A DNA stretch of 64,000 nt from Kalaharituber pfeilii. Lineage: Eukaryota; Ascomycota; Pezizomycetes; Pezizales; Pezizaceae. The stretch lies in contig WHUZ01000029.1 of the NCBI GenBank assembly GCA_015179045.1, positions 310,001 through 374,000 of the forward strand, in the 5' to 3' direction. The notes beneath the pieces are model-generated. The model saw nothing but the letters and a program-made list of their open reading frames with translations. It was not told the DNA's origin and searched no databases. Of this stretch, positions 21,345 to 33,200 are shown in pieces (the first letter of the stretch is position 1; each line of letters begins with the position of its first letter). Both the position numbers and the translations under genes were made by a program.

Positions 21345-22867
21345 TCCTGTGGGTAGAAAAGAAAGAGTTGGCGGATGGCTGGGATGAGCAACGGGCGGAC
21401 ATAATCGAAATGGGAAATATAGAAAGGGTCGGGAGGAACAGAGTTTAAGAGGGAGGGCCCATGTATCTAAACCTTTCTAATCCCCCACTCTCGACCCGTT
21501 ACTCTACTACGCACAGTCCAAAGTTCCACCACTTGTTTCGACGAAAATGTTTTCAGACGAGCTGCTAGATTTACCCTCGGGCACGTTAGGCCAGTTTCGT
21601 GGCTAGTTGTTAGACCATTTTCGAGTACGCGGGTACCTAATAGATTGAGTTCAGAGCATCCGTACCAGTATTTAAGTTACTCACATATTCTGGTGTTTGC
21701 AAAACTACAATCATAACCATGATGTGGTGGAAACAGATTAACCGAAAGCGTCCATGAAAGCTGAGGCTATCAAGTTTGACTCATTCGAGAGGTTTTATGA
21801 TCTTTGGCAGGTGAGCTTTTAATCTGCTGTTGGGAGATATCGAATTCTTTTTAATACGATTTCAAGATGTGGCAATTATAAAGACTGAGATGGCCAATGT
21901 CAAATCAGATCTGTAACGGGGATCACTGTGACGGTAGGTGGGGGGCCGGAATAATGGTGCAAACGTCATGCGAGCCAGTCACGACCCGTATGACCCACTG
22001 CGAACGAGGCGTCAAACACCGTGTCTGCGTGCCCAAAGTGACGCAGGCGGCCGTCAAGCCAAGACAGCTGATCTACCGTATGCTACTAGTACTGTGAGCA
22101 CAATACTTGTACTTTCCCCTGGCCTGAGCCTGGCAGAGAGCCTGGTGCATACAGCACTCGCCCTGGCCCCCAGCGAAGCACGTTCCTCGCTTCAGCGCTC
22201 GCATCTGCGCAGTGTATTGGCCAGAGGTCACGCAGTCCAACGCAGTCGGTCCATATATCATACGAAGACTAATCGCAGAGCAGCGGCCCATGGCCGCGCT
22301 TTGCGCCACGGAAGGCAAGCGCTCTCTGGGCTCTGGCGTGCATTTCCCCCCGCCTGGTCAGCGTGTGCACTTTGTCAGCGCCAGGAACCATCTATATACA
22401 TCGAAGTATAATACTGCCCTAGTCTCGTGCCAAGCTCCTCAGACACAGATTACAATTAGCGCCTATACCCTGCACAGCCATGCAGTGCCTTCCCCCTGTC
22501 AATCATGGCGCTGCGGTTGACAAGCGAAGTCGTCCACACGCCTGCCACTCAGCTGCTGTCAGGTTCGCAAGCGCACATGACTACTCTATAGACCTGCTTG
22601 AAATCCGCCAACTGTAGGCACTTTCGTGCTCTGCGCTTAACAAAAGTCTCCGTCAATTGTAGTCTAGTTGGGTCGAATGCACCACAATGATGGCCAGAGC
22701 TGCCAAGCCCCATGACATCCACGTGGGCTGCCAAGAACTGCGCAAGCGTCTGGTTACGAAACTAGCTCGTACTAGTACTTCCCAGTCAGGAACCAACATC
22801 TCGAAGCTCCTGGAAGCCCCCAACGCCTCGAGTTCCAACTCACGGCACAATCCACCCCTCCGCCATA

Positions 22868-23978
22868 ATGCCATCCGCTGTCCCCCAGTCCTCCTCTTCC
22901 TCCACTGCCCACGCTCATGGCATCACCACCACAAACACCCTCACGATCTCCAGCCCCCGTAACCTCATCTCCTCCACTACTGCCGACAAGATCCTCAACC
23001 TTACAGGCTCCTCCCCTTACCACCCTGACCAGCAACCAAAATTTGCCTTCAATGACTTCCTCCGCAAAGAATATCGCTTTGGACTTGACCCGAACCGCAA
23101 AGTATGCACCTTCTTCGTACAGGGCCACTGCCCATTGGACAATGCATGCCCTGATAAGCACACCGCATCATTGACATTCAACAAGTTGAGTAGTAGTCCC
23201 TTTCTGCAAAGATGAAGGAGGTGAAGGAAGGATTGATCCTCACTAGTGTTCTAACACATAGGGCTCCTAGTCTGGTTTGTAAACATTGGCTGAGGTCGTT
23301 ATGCAAGAAGGGTGAGCAATGCGAGTTTTTGCACGAGTACAATCTGTAAGCCCTCAAACATCCCCTTCCCTCTTACCCCGCGTCTCGACCACCTCCTAAC
23401 CCTAATCGTACGCAGCCATGCTTATAAAGCTAACATTCTACTCCACTCTATTCAGCCGTAAAATGCCCGAATGTAACTTCTTTGTCCGCAACGGCTACTG
23501 CTCTAACGGCGAAGAATGCCTCTACCTCCACATTGACCCAGAATCTAAGATCCCTCTCTGCCCACACTACGAAAAAGGCTTTTGTCCCCTTGGGCCCAAC
23601 TGCTCCAAAAAGCATGTCCGGAAGCAGATTTGCAAGTACTATCTGTGTGGATTTTGTCCAGAGGGCGCGAGGCAGTGTAAGGAGGGAGCGCATCCCAAAT
23701 GGGTGGAGAACTTGCCGCCACCGACATTGAGGAAGGTGAAGGATGCGGGGATCAGTGGGGAGGATGGTGGCAGAGATGGTGGGTGGGGCGATGATGGAAG
23801 GGGTGGGGATGGCAGTAGGGGCGGGGATGGTAGTAGGGAAGGAAGAGATGGATACAGGGATAGAGATAGGGGCAGGTTTGATAGAGGGGGTACCATGGTG
23901 GAAGAAGGTTTTTTAGAAGGGGAGGAAGGGATCGCTAATATCTTGGTTATTATAAGGCTACGAAATTGCTGCGAGTAG
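22868..23978 (+). CDS. YTH1: mRNA 3'-end processing protein YTH1 (CPSF30), five CCCH zinc fingers
   Basis: RNA-binding subunit of the cleavage and polyadenylation factor that contacts the poly(A) signal. 307 aa from exons 22868-23184, 23262-23345, 23456-23978. Five CCCH fingers follow a Ser/Thr-rich N-terminus. Finger 1 starts at Cys80 ([19 protein letters not shown]). Finger 2 ([19 protein letters not shown]) is encoded almost wholly by the 84-nt exon 2. Fingers 3-5 begin [19 protein letters not shown] and CKYYLCGFC. The C-terminus is Gly/Asp/Arg-rich, and the last ~15 residues look non-conserved. A small final intron (donor-like GTACCA near 23890) that would change the tail is possible. Start is the first ATG of the frame, in the context ATAATGC. 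Confidence 0.93.
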
Positions 23979-24704
23979 TTTTGATGGTTGCTTGAGTTTG
24001 TTAATTCTTTACGTATAAGACTGGGGCGGCGTTTTTTGTTTGGGTTATTCATATGCATTGTTGCAGCATCTATTACTTGTGTATGCTTTTACCCTGAAAT
24101 CTACATCTGGCTAACGTAAGTTACTGTTTAGTGTGCTATACGAAAATAGAGTAATAATAGATCTAAGTGTTAAATGTTAAACAATATTATGGATAGAAAC
24201 CCCTCAGTTTAAGGACATTGACCACTTGACATTCCAAAAATATTTAAGTAGTTATTCTGAATGCTTAGCAACAGAGTTAGTATATACCAGTACGTCACCG
24301 CAACTTGCTGTCTACTAATCCTTCAATACTACAGGGGGGGAAATGGGACAAAGAAGGCAGGCTCACAAATCTTGAACACGACATGAAACGCTACTTCACG
24401 GGCTCTAGCACCAAGTATTCAACATCCTGGTACTGTCCTAAAAGTAAACAAATCCCAATGTCAGAGTTATGCACAACATAATAACCAACGACGAAACTTA
24501 ATGAAGTATTGGTTTTCAAATTCATGGAAAAAAGGGTATATAAATGCTTCAGAGCATATGTGAAAGAAACTTTCGCAATACACAGAATTTAATCACCTGA
24601 ACCCCTAACATGACTGCTTTGTCGAATGCATATGTAAAGAAAAGGCCGGAAAGAGGAACAGGTTAGATGGCATTAATTATCATAAAAACAAATATATATC
24701 CTGC

Positions 24705-24735
<31 letters not shown>

Positions 24736-24754
24736 ACATCATATTCATTACCAA
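23979..24754. other. Convergent intergenic region with a 28-nt A run
   Basis: AT-rich region between convergent genes. An A homopolymer spans 24705-24732, directly beside the end of the FAR-17a-like gene. No gene seen. Confidence 0.55.
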
Positions 24755-25761
24755 TCACGGAGCAGATTTTGACTCAAACCCACCCGGTAAACGCTCTTTC
24801 CTCCTCAGCCCTCCATGCACATATCTCAACCTGCTTATCCCTAGCACGTCCTCAAAAAACCAAATCTTAACCCACTGGATTCCCCACACAACTGCAAACA
24901 GTACACAAATCCCCACAACGATACCGCAAATGTACGCAGCGACAATTCCAGGACCATCCTTCTTGGGATCCAGGAAGCTGTAGGTGTAGAACCCTTGCGT
25001 GGCATATGTGATGTATGCAACGCCGAGATAGCCGCCAAGGAAGACGATGAGGAAGGGGATGTGGATCCAGGGCATGGGGCCGGCGCGGCTAAGAACAATT
25101 TCGAGAAAAGCGAAGAGGGCATTCATGGCATGGACGGAGACCTGATGAGACTTGTTAGTATCCTGCAAGAACGAAGAGGGGCTGGATGTGTATGCACATT
25201 GCTCCACGCCTGGTATACCACTGGGAACCATTCGTCTGGTGCAAGGAGGGCCCTACGGTCGGTGGATAGCGGTCAGCTACACACGGGCATGGCATCGCAG
25301 CGGTGCAACCGGGCAAGGTAAAACATAAAATAGTCTGTTCCTCTGAGGGAAAGAACATACCAATACACTGCAGTTACCACGAACGGAAATAGCACAATGG
25401 TCGAATAGTATAGCGAGTGCAGGAACTGGAGAAGCCGCGGCCACTTCTGCAGCGGTGCTTGGGCGTAGCGCGCATACTGGAATGTGTGGTAGCCGGAAAA
25501 CAGGAAGTAGAATGCTAGGCCCCAGTACGATAGGTTCGTGAAATATGAGAAGCTCTGGCCGGCTTCATCCGACTCGTAGGCGAGTCGGAATATGAGGGTT
25601 ACGAAGCAATAGAGCGATATCAAAAGTCGATATCCTGCCAGAACATAGGATCCAAGGATGTATGATGACTCAAACCGATTTGAAGGGTCAAATGGAGACT
25701 CTACCTTTGCTAGTTCGTAGAAGCCCATCTTGACAGCGAATAGGTTGGGTGCGGGATGCAA
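24755..25761 (-). CDS. Multi-pass membrane protein, FAR-17a/AIG1-like (rolling-stone-like)
   Basis: About 275 aa with six or so hydrophobic segments. Family-like signatures: SFSYFTNLSYWGLAFYFLFS, LQFLHSLYYSTIVLFPFVVT, VSVHAMNALFAFLEI and PFLIVFLGGYLGVAYITYATQGFYTYSFLDP (in two stretches). Animal AIG1/ADTRP members hydrolyse fatty-acid esters of hydroxy fatty acids; I do not claim this activity here. Preferred model: exons 25761-25361 and 25181-24755 (donor GTATGT; acceptor ATCCAG). The junction is uncertain: a phase-0 alternative with donor GTGTGT near 25284 and acceptor before 25141 also keeps the frame. The intron contains GGAGGGCCCTACGGTCGG, a fragment related to the dispersed repeat at 4 kb. 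Gene certain, splice site and function less so. Confidence 0.75.
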
Positions 25762-27606
25762 TAGGGACTGGAGTGGAATTGGCGGCGGTGTATATATATT
25801 AAGAACTAGTGACTATTCCCCAGTATTGCTGCGACCCAAACACAAATAAGGAAAAGCGAGCCCAGTAGCTGTTGATGTAATGTTAGCCCAGCTAAGCTTT
25901 AACCACTGGAGGATCTTTACTAGAGAGGGAAAATTGTGCAAAAGGAATGTAGATGGTCCGAGATATAGATCAATCTGAGCGGCCTGGTGCCGTTGAGAGG
26001 AATGTGCAATGAAGCGGCGAGGTACAAAAGTCCCAAACAACAACAGCAAGACGAATCATATAGATAGGAACAAATGATGGGCAAGTTCATACACCCACCA
26101 TCATGATCCCAGCAAGTCATTGAGCTGGTCTGATGTGAGCCTGTACCGCCGCGGTGGCTTTCAGAGACGGACGGGGCAAGGTACGAAACGACAGCAGGCG
26201 GTAAGGCTGAGTACGGGTAAGGAGGTTGGGCTTATATCATAGCGAGATTTTGCTGCCCAGGGATGCATCAGGGATTGAAGTCTTTTTAGCGTGTGGCACA
26301 ACCCTGAGGCTGGCAAAAAGTGCAATTGAGTTTTTGCTTCGTCAGGGATACTTGTAGATTTTCCGTTGTTTATTACCAGTAGTAAGCGATGGTACTAGAT
26401 GGGGTGCAAGTATTGGGCTTGGCATGAGACTACTGGCGTAGATGCATGTTATGCAGGCTCTCATGTTAGCTTGGATCCCATAGATATATTCAGTCCCTTT
26501 CAATTGCATAGATTGTGACTCAATGGGTTCAGATATGTGGTTTCCCATGTGATTCGACTCGTAGAATTGATTCCTGCTTTCAGATCGGACAAAAACCGAT
26601 GAAGATAGATGGGGGTCAAAAAGAGGTTGTCTAGGGATCCAGACCCAAATGTCCAGGTTCAGGGTGAGGACTCCCTCCGTAGGATCTTCTAGCGCGTGGC
26701 ACAGCTATCCCTGATGCTCCCTGGGACCGTCAGTTTGCCTTATGTAATAGGCTTAGCAGAGTGGTAATTTAGCTTCAATATCATAGATATTGAAGTTAAT
26801 ACCATTAGCTTGCCATCGGGATTGAGAAATAATTTGCATAACTCTTCTGAAATCATTTCTGCTGGGCACTGTCCCACTTCCTGGCGAGGGTGACATACCT
26901 TCCATTTCTCTAGAACTGGGCATCCAAAGCGGGGTTGAGGAGACATGATATTGGCAGTCTGGTAAGGAACTGAATTTGCACTTGACATCTGAATTTCATA
27001 CACTGAACATTTCCGTATCTGATAATTTTTTTCAGCTCTGCCTACCTTTGATGGCAGCACATGACCCCTTACTGTAGTGAAAACTGGCTATAGTGAAGAA
27101 AACCGGTCAGATTCTTGGCCTTCATTATAGCCAGGGTGACCTGTATTCATATAAAATAGTATCTGCATTTCCAGATGAGGAATGGTGAAATACCCCAGTC
27201 GCTTCCTATGTATCTACAGATCGTATCCTATCCAGTACTAGTATTGCCAGACGAAGAGGTCAACATACATGTATCCTAATGGCAAAAAAACGCTCAAATA
27301 CAAACTCGAGCCTTGCTAGCTCATGTATAACTCTTTCCTCCTCAGTCGGCAATGCGACTGATGCGGGAACTTCCGCAATCACCGTTTCGGGAGCAACCTC
27401 TTCCACAACGGTGACAACTTTTATTACCGGTTCTGCCTGGACAATGACAGTCTCAATATATTTCAATCTCTACTAACATGATTTTCTTAATTGACTCTTC
27501 GACCACCGCTGGTAAGAACAAAATGCACGCGCCGGAGCTCATTCGGCAACCACCCACTTTGCAGTCAACGGTGCTGCCTCCAATCTGAAGCCGCTGGCTT
27601 CGCAGC
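25762..27606. other. Intergenic region, no convincing gene
   Basis: 1.8 kb. Short frames on both strands (for example minus 26740-27060 and minus 27260-27466, Val/Glu-rich) do not match any family I know. A short inverted pair, ACTGGCTATAGTGAAGAAAA / CTTCATTATAGCCAG, lies near 27085-27135. Confidence 0.45.
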
Positions 27607-27909
27607 ATGGGGAGCCCCTTTGACGATGCCAGAATGCTGTTCATACAAGAGGAGATGGAGCGACAGAAGTGACAACATGCAGCAATTGGGTGGGATGGTC
27701 ATGCGGACTCAAGACAGGTGGCCGAGTTACAGCAGCTGTGGAGCGTTAATATTCAAAAGCAAATTGAGAATATTCATAAGAAGCATCAGGTGTTAGTGAA
27801 TCAGGTGACGGGCCGAAGAGATAAGGAGAGTGGGGGTCAGGGTGGATTTGAGTATTTCAGTGAGGAGAGCTGGGACCGGGATGGGAGGAGAGGTAGGGGA
27901 GGGGTATAG
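27607..27909 (+). CDS. Putative small coiled-coil protein, unknown family
   Basis: An 85-aa model from exons 27607-27668 and 27714-27909, joined across a 45-nt intron (donor GTGACA, acceptor TCAAG). The spliced product starts MGSPFDDARMLFIQEEMERQ and continues as a polar helix (AELQQLWSVNIQKQIENIHK), then a Gly/Arg/Asp-rich tail. The helical pattern across the proposed junction is the main evidence. The intron is very short and its branch site weak, and upstream exons may exist. I do not recognise a homologue. Confidence 0.42.
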
Positions 27910-28750
27910 TGCTATCCTATTTGGATTTTTATAAGACTTTGCAGACTTTTCTATATAAAATCTCTATCACTAACACAGCGTCTATTACAAAAGCAAACGA
28001 TGGTTGCTACATGCCCTTCTTTTGTCTTATTGTACAAGTATAGATCTTCAATGTTTTTGCTTTTGGTATCTTTTTACATCTACCATATTCAAATTTACTA
28101 TTTAGCTAAGGAATATATACTTTTGTGGCCGATTTGTCTAAAAATTTCACTTGTTCACCTCAATGAATTCATCTCGATTTCTAGCAAACTCCATTTTGTA
28201 TACCGATTTCTATATCGTAAGTAGGTATTCGTAATGTATGACCATGAAAATGATGACGAAACGTAGATGTAAAGTAAAGAGATATTATACAACAGGAAAA
28301 AAATTAGTTCCAATAAACAAAAAAAAGGAAAAAGGGCCCAAGTCTAACCAAACCACCACCACCGTTTTTGTCTTATAACCACTAATTCTCAGTTGTTACG
28401 TTAAAATGACCATCTGAAAAGAAAAAGAAAATTGATGGCAAAACATACTGCGGAAGAACTGGAGTTCTATATTGGATAGCGGGAAATGGGTAATATGTCA
28501 TGCTGTAAGGGAGGGTGAACTTGACTGAGATTCTGGAGTGGTTGATATAGGGTAACCTAGGCGTTCCACGCAACCAGACCAAGGCATTCCTCTACGTACT
28601 GGCTCCACGTCAAATGGTCTCCTCTTCAAGCTGTAGCCCATAGAACTTCTCTCTCCAATTAATGTGCTCTACAGCTCCCGTTGATCCTCCATCGACCACT
28701 CCGCACCTCCTAAGACTGCCTGAACCACCCAAAACGCACACATGTGCTAC
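27910..28750. other. AT-rich convergent intergenic region
   Basis: Strongly AT-rich from 27950 to 28330. No gene or repeat recognised. Confidence 0.5.
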
Positions 28751-29449
28751 CTATTTCTTCCCCTTTGTAAGCTTGGGCCTCAGTCCCACCTGCTTCCTCC
28801 CAATATCCCATCCCCACCCTCTCAACACCTTGACCACCTTGGGTGTCACCGCTGCCGTTAACGGCACCCTCACAAAAATAAAGCTCTTATGAATTGCATA
28901 TGCTAGTGCCAATTCTGTCCAGATACTTGCCCCTTCCCTCTTCACCTTCTCCTCCGCAATCTCCAACTCACTTTCCCCATACGTCTGGCCCTGTTGTGGA
29001 TCACCACCTATGACGGCAACAGCGGGTTCAGAGCCCATAATCCGGTTTTTGATTCCACGTAGCCATGCAAGAAAGCGCTCTTCGAGGTGCCCGATGCGCT
29101 CGGTGCCGAGGTACCGCACAGCAAGGAAGCAGAATGGGAAATCGAGTAAGGAGAGACCGAGGTACACACCGAGGGCGGCATAGCCGTACTCACGGGAGAG
29201 TTGCTTGAGCCGTGCCGAGAGGGTTGTTGGAGGTTGTTGTGACTGCTGCGGGGGTTGTGGTTTGGTGGAATATAGTCGGGCACGCCATATTGGGGATGGG
29301 GAGATGCGCTGTGAGAAGAAGGATGGCCGGAAGCGCGGGGTTGCGTTGGGCGGGATGGTCGACGAGAAGTATGTCCGGGAGACGGCGGTGTGGGTGGGCT
29401 TGCGCAGAAGCCGAAGCATTGTCTTGAAGGGTCGGCCTAAGGAGGCCAT
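28751..29449 (-). CDS. DUF1279 mitochondrial inner-membrane protein (FAM210/NAT2-like)
   Basis: 232 aa, single exon. The N-terminus is rich in Arg/Ser/Pro without acidic residues (residues 1-70) and looks like a mitochondrial presequence. The DUF1279 core follows: LSARLKQLSREYGYAALGVY, LDFPFCFLAVRYLGTERIG, then ASIWTELALAYAIHKSFIF, VRVPLTAAVTPKVVKVLRGW and GWDIGR. Yeast has a member annotated NAT2, and animal FAM210 proteins support mitochondrial translation; the molecular role of the fungal form is unclear. It lies head-to-head with SKI3 (757 bp between starts). Confidence 0.88.
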   Translation of the reverse strand: MASLGRPFKTMLRLLRKPTHTAVSRTYFSSTIPPNATPRFRPSFFSQRISPSPIWRARLYSTKPQPPQQSQQPPTTLSARLKQLSREYGYAALGVYLGLSLLDFPFCFLAVRYLGTERIGHLEERFLAWLRGIKNRIMGSEPAVAVIGGDPQQGQTYGESELEIAEEKVKREGASIWTELALAYAIHKSFIFVRVPLTAAVTPKVVKVLRGWGWDIGRKQVGLRPKLTKGKK

Positions 29450-30206
29450 TGCGAGAAGATGCCAAGGTGTGATCCGTGGGACGGATGGGGGGGGAGGGTC
29501 TCTTGGTTGGAAGTACTCTGCAATTGCGGTGCCTGGAGAAGTGCCGATGGTAAAGGAAGGCCACGAAACCGGAGAGAAATGTAAAAGGCTCTAGTCAAAA
29601 CTATCGCCGGCTCACCTACGGTATTGTTGCTTCAGCATCTGTTCTCAGCTGAGGGTCGGCAACGGCGCCTCTTGAAGGGCCGCCTGCAGTGACGTCTGGA
29701 TTTACGGCACAAGTGAGACTCAGATCTCGGCATGAGGCTCTTTGGCTCGCAATTGACGCTTATTCAGCACGGAATAACCCGTTGGTCCGAAGTAAGGGCC
29801 GAAGTATCATACCTGGCAGCACTGTTGTTACGGGTCAGCGCAACTTATGCACATATGCGACGCAGGCGATATGCGACAGCCAGACGGCGTCGCAGTCGCA
29901 TAATGAGCGCTGTATGAGCTACGCAGGGGACTAGCGAGAATCGCCAGTCAAGTGTCTTTCTGACCTGGCGGACGTCATGCAAGTTGCCGATTGGTCACGA
30001 GACTAGGCCCAGGCACTTCCTGGGGGACCCGGCAGCATGCTGGTGGGCGTGTGCCAAGATTTCCAGGTCGCCCTGCCCGGCAGGCCTCCAATATGCAAGT
30101 CGCACCATGCTGTGCGCAGGTATTCAACCATAGCAGAGTGCTTCGGCCGATACCTCGACGAATGGTGAGCGGAGCCTAACAGATACCATCCCCCGCAGAG
30201 GCCAAT
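29450..30206. promoter_or_regulatory. Divergent upstream region of the DUF1279 gene and SKI3
   Basis: 757 bp, moderately GC-rich, without a recognisable element. Open frames at 29689-30179 appear compositional. Confidence 0.35.
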
Positions 30207-33200
30207 ATGTCCACCAAAGAAACCAAAGGAATCCTCAAGAAAGCGAAGGCTTGTCTCGAGTCAAAAGACTACGAAGGGGCTGCAAACAACTTCCGCAGCA
30301 TCCTTACGTTTGAGCCGAACAATTTCACAGCGTAGGTCAAGCTTGACTCCCAGTGCCCCGCAGCCCCATCTATTGCCTCCATTGCCGCTAATCCAATTCT
30401 TACCCTTCAGGCATCTTTATTTAGGACGAGCTCTTTTCAATCTGGGCTCATATCAAGGAAGTGAAGAGTCAATAAAGAATGCACTCGCAGTGGATCCCAA
30501 GTACGAGAAGCAACCAACACCCTGGCAAGGATTGCTTAAGATATATGATCAACAGCAAGATGTTCCAAAATATCTAGAAACTGCTGAGAAGCTCAGTATT
30601 CTCTTTCAAGAGGGGTGAGGTTATACCATCCTGCTCTCCTGATTATTGGCGCCATGGAGTGAGAAGGATTATAATCCATATAGCTTTTTGCTCTTACTCT
30701 GACACACCAAGTGAAGGTCGGACCGAGCACGATGCGCTGAAGTGGTGAATAATATGATACTATTTGTTCAAAAGCACGGTACCACAGAACAGGTAAAATT
30801 CATTTCATAAAATCTTGGTCCCGCACTGATTGATCTTCTAGCACAAACAAGTCTTGAACTTTATATTACCTGACAGTCCGGTATTTGATTTTTTGGAGGG
30901 CTTGATTCCACATCCGGCAGACACATATTCAAAGCTTGCGGGAATTGTCGAAAAAGAGGAAAAGGACAAAATCAATAAGGAAATTGCTAACAGGCGGTCA
31001 AGACTGACTGCAACTAAAGGAAACGTGATACTTGAAGTTCACAACGAAGTACTAGGAGCATCTCCAGTAAGTGACTACTTCATCTGAACAGAACATGATT
31101 ATTCCCTCGCTGACCTTGATACAGCTTGAAGACCTATATCAAAAAATACTGAATTGGTCTGATAGTGAGGAACTGCGTCGGGAAACCGAAAAAAAGCTGA
31201 TACAACATGGATACGAGAAATTATTGGCCTTTCCACCGGAGAAGAAAACCGAACAAAGGAAAAAGGTTGCAAAATGGGCGGAGGGGATGGTCATATTGAA
31301 GTACCCTTTTGAACTAGCCTGGAGAATCACAATAGAGTGGAAGGATTGCGAGAGCTTAGGTAAGCTCTATTTTCGAAGCCATTCCACTCAATCTAACATA
31401 TATCTCAATTTAGTGGACCATGATGTGAACATTCTACGAGAGTATATTGGATTTTTCCCTGAGACTGGGTTGGGCAATGTCTTGAAAGCCTACTTAGATT
31501 CAGAGATATCCCCCTTTCCCCCTCCTGCTCCCACTGAAGATGAAGAAACTGCTGCAACCGCAATGAATGGTGTCAGCGCTGAGAAAATTTTAGCTGCAAT
31601 GAGTGTAAGTATTGCCGTCAACTTCCAGCATATACGCTTCATTTCTCTTGACACTTTCCCAGGGCGGATTGGCCAATGATGCCAAATCCATACTTTGCCA
31701 TCGAATCTATGGAGAGTACTGCCTATACTTGAATGAATACGAGACAGCTGTAGAAACTTGTAGGGAAGGAAGAAAACTTTGTTCATCCGAGTCACGTGAT
31801 ATTGGGATTTCATTGCAGAAGTAAGCAATACTTTAGCCTAATACCTGTTATGAAATTAACAATCAGTCAGAAACATAGACGCCATAACCGCCACACTTGC
31901 GACCTCGCTTATTCATTACCAGTCTCCTAAGTACCACGAAGAGGCGAAGAGGTTATTCGAAGGTATCCTGAAACGCAATGACCGCAACAACACCGCTCTA
32001 GTCGGCTTGGGTCTCATTCTGGAGGAACAGCTAGATTATGATGGCGCATTGAAGTTCCTCACAAAGGCTCTGGAGCTTGATCGAGATAGCACCAGAATAC
32101 TATCTGAGGCTTCATGGTGTCGAGTACTGATGGGTCAATATGTTGAGGGGAGGGAAGGGTTGGAGGAATGCCTGAAAGCAGTTACAGGTGTAGATGCGCA
32201 GTCGAGAGAGCTGAAGGCGCAGATATTATGGAGAATTGGCACCTGTATTTGGAATGCAGATGGTTCGTATTCACGGGATGATTAGATCATGCGGTTTGCT
32301 AATACTAGGAAGAGGAATCAAGAAGTGACCGTCGCGGCGCTTATGCATACTTCATGCAAGCTCTACAATCTAATGGTAATTATGCCCCAGCGTACACTAG
32401 TATGGGCATTTATTACGCCGACATTGCGAACGACATTGCCAGAGCAACCAAATGCTTTGAGAAGGCATTTGAAATTTCCGCTGGTGAAGTAGAGGCTGCG
32501 GAACGATTAGCACGCATGTTTGCAGATACTCAAGCATGGGATTTGGTTGAGATTATTGCTCGACGGGTTGCAGACGCGGATAAAAAGAGAGCGATCCCCG
32601 GAAAGGCAATGAATTGGCCACAAAATGCTATAGGTTGCGTCGAATTGGTAATACCTCGTTTTATCGCAATCTGAAGGCTTACTAATTTCATGAAGAATGC
32701 TCAAAATTACACGAAAGCGATAATATCGTTCCAGGCTGCTATACGGTCCTCTCCTACAGACTTTCATTCATGGGTAGGACTTGGAGAAGCATACGCAAAT
32801 TCTGGTAGATACATAGCGGCTCTAAAATCGTTTCGAGAGGCAGCAAGATTGGATGACCAAAATTGGTTTGTCAAATATATGATAGCTAATGTTCACCGTG
32901 AACTCGGCGAATTCAACGAAGCATGCACTGGATATCGCTATGTACTCTTTGAAAGGCCAGATGAATTTGGTGTTTTGATGGCGTTAGGGGAGTCTCTACT
33001 CGCTACAGCTAACAGCTATGTGGTGAAGGGTTATTTTGGTCAGGCAACAGTAGCGGTTCTGGAGTCGCTGGATATACTAAGTAAGGTAGCTAAGATCAAT
33101 TCAGACACTTTCAACGTTTGGAAAAGCATCGGAGACGCTTGTCTGCTTTTTTCATGGATCCAATCCTTTGCCATCGAGTTTCCCTTGAAGCTTGTGAAAG

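Larger units (their letters stand above)
19133..22867. other. 3.7 kb repeat-rich intergenic region upstream of YTH1
   Basis: No intact gene found. It holds an inverted-repeat element enclosing a minisatellite (19413-20259), a 78-bp tandem duplication (20309-20464), four short GGCGCRTCAC-type repeats (20640-20705), a hairpin element (21061-21344), and a GC-rich stretch (about 21940-22760) whose open frames look compositional. Confidence 0.55.

Noticed and set aside
21753..21812. Short coding-like stretch (MKAEAIKFDSFERFYDLWQ, then a GTGAGC donor-like site)
   Set aside because: Looks like an exon in isolation, but no continuing exon or family could be found nearby; possibly a transposon scrap.
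26740..27060. 107-codon minus-strand frame with a GTATGT-like site inside
   Set aside because: No recognisable family, and no partner exon restores a longer frame.
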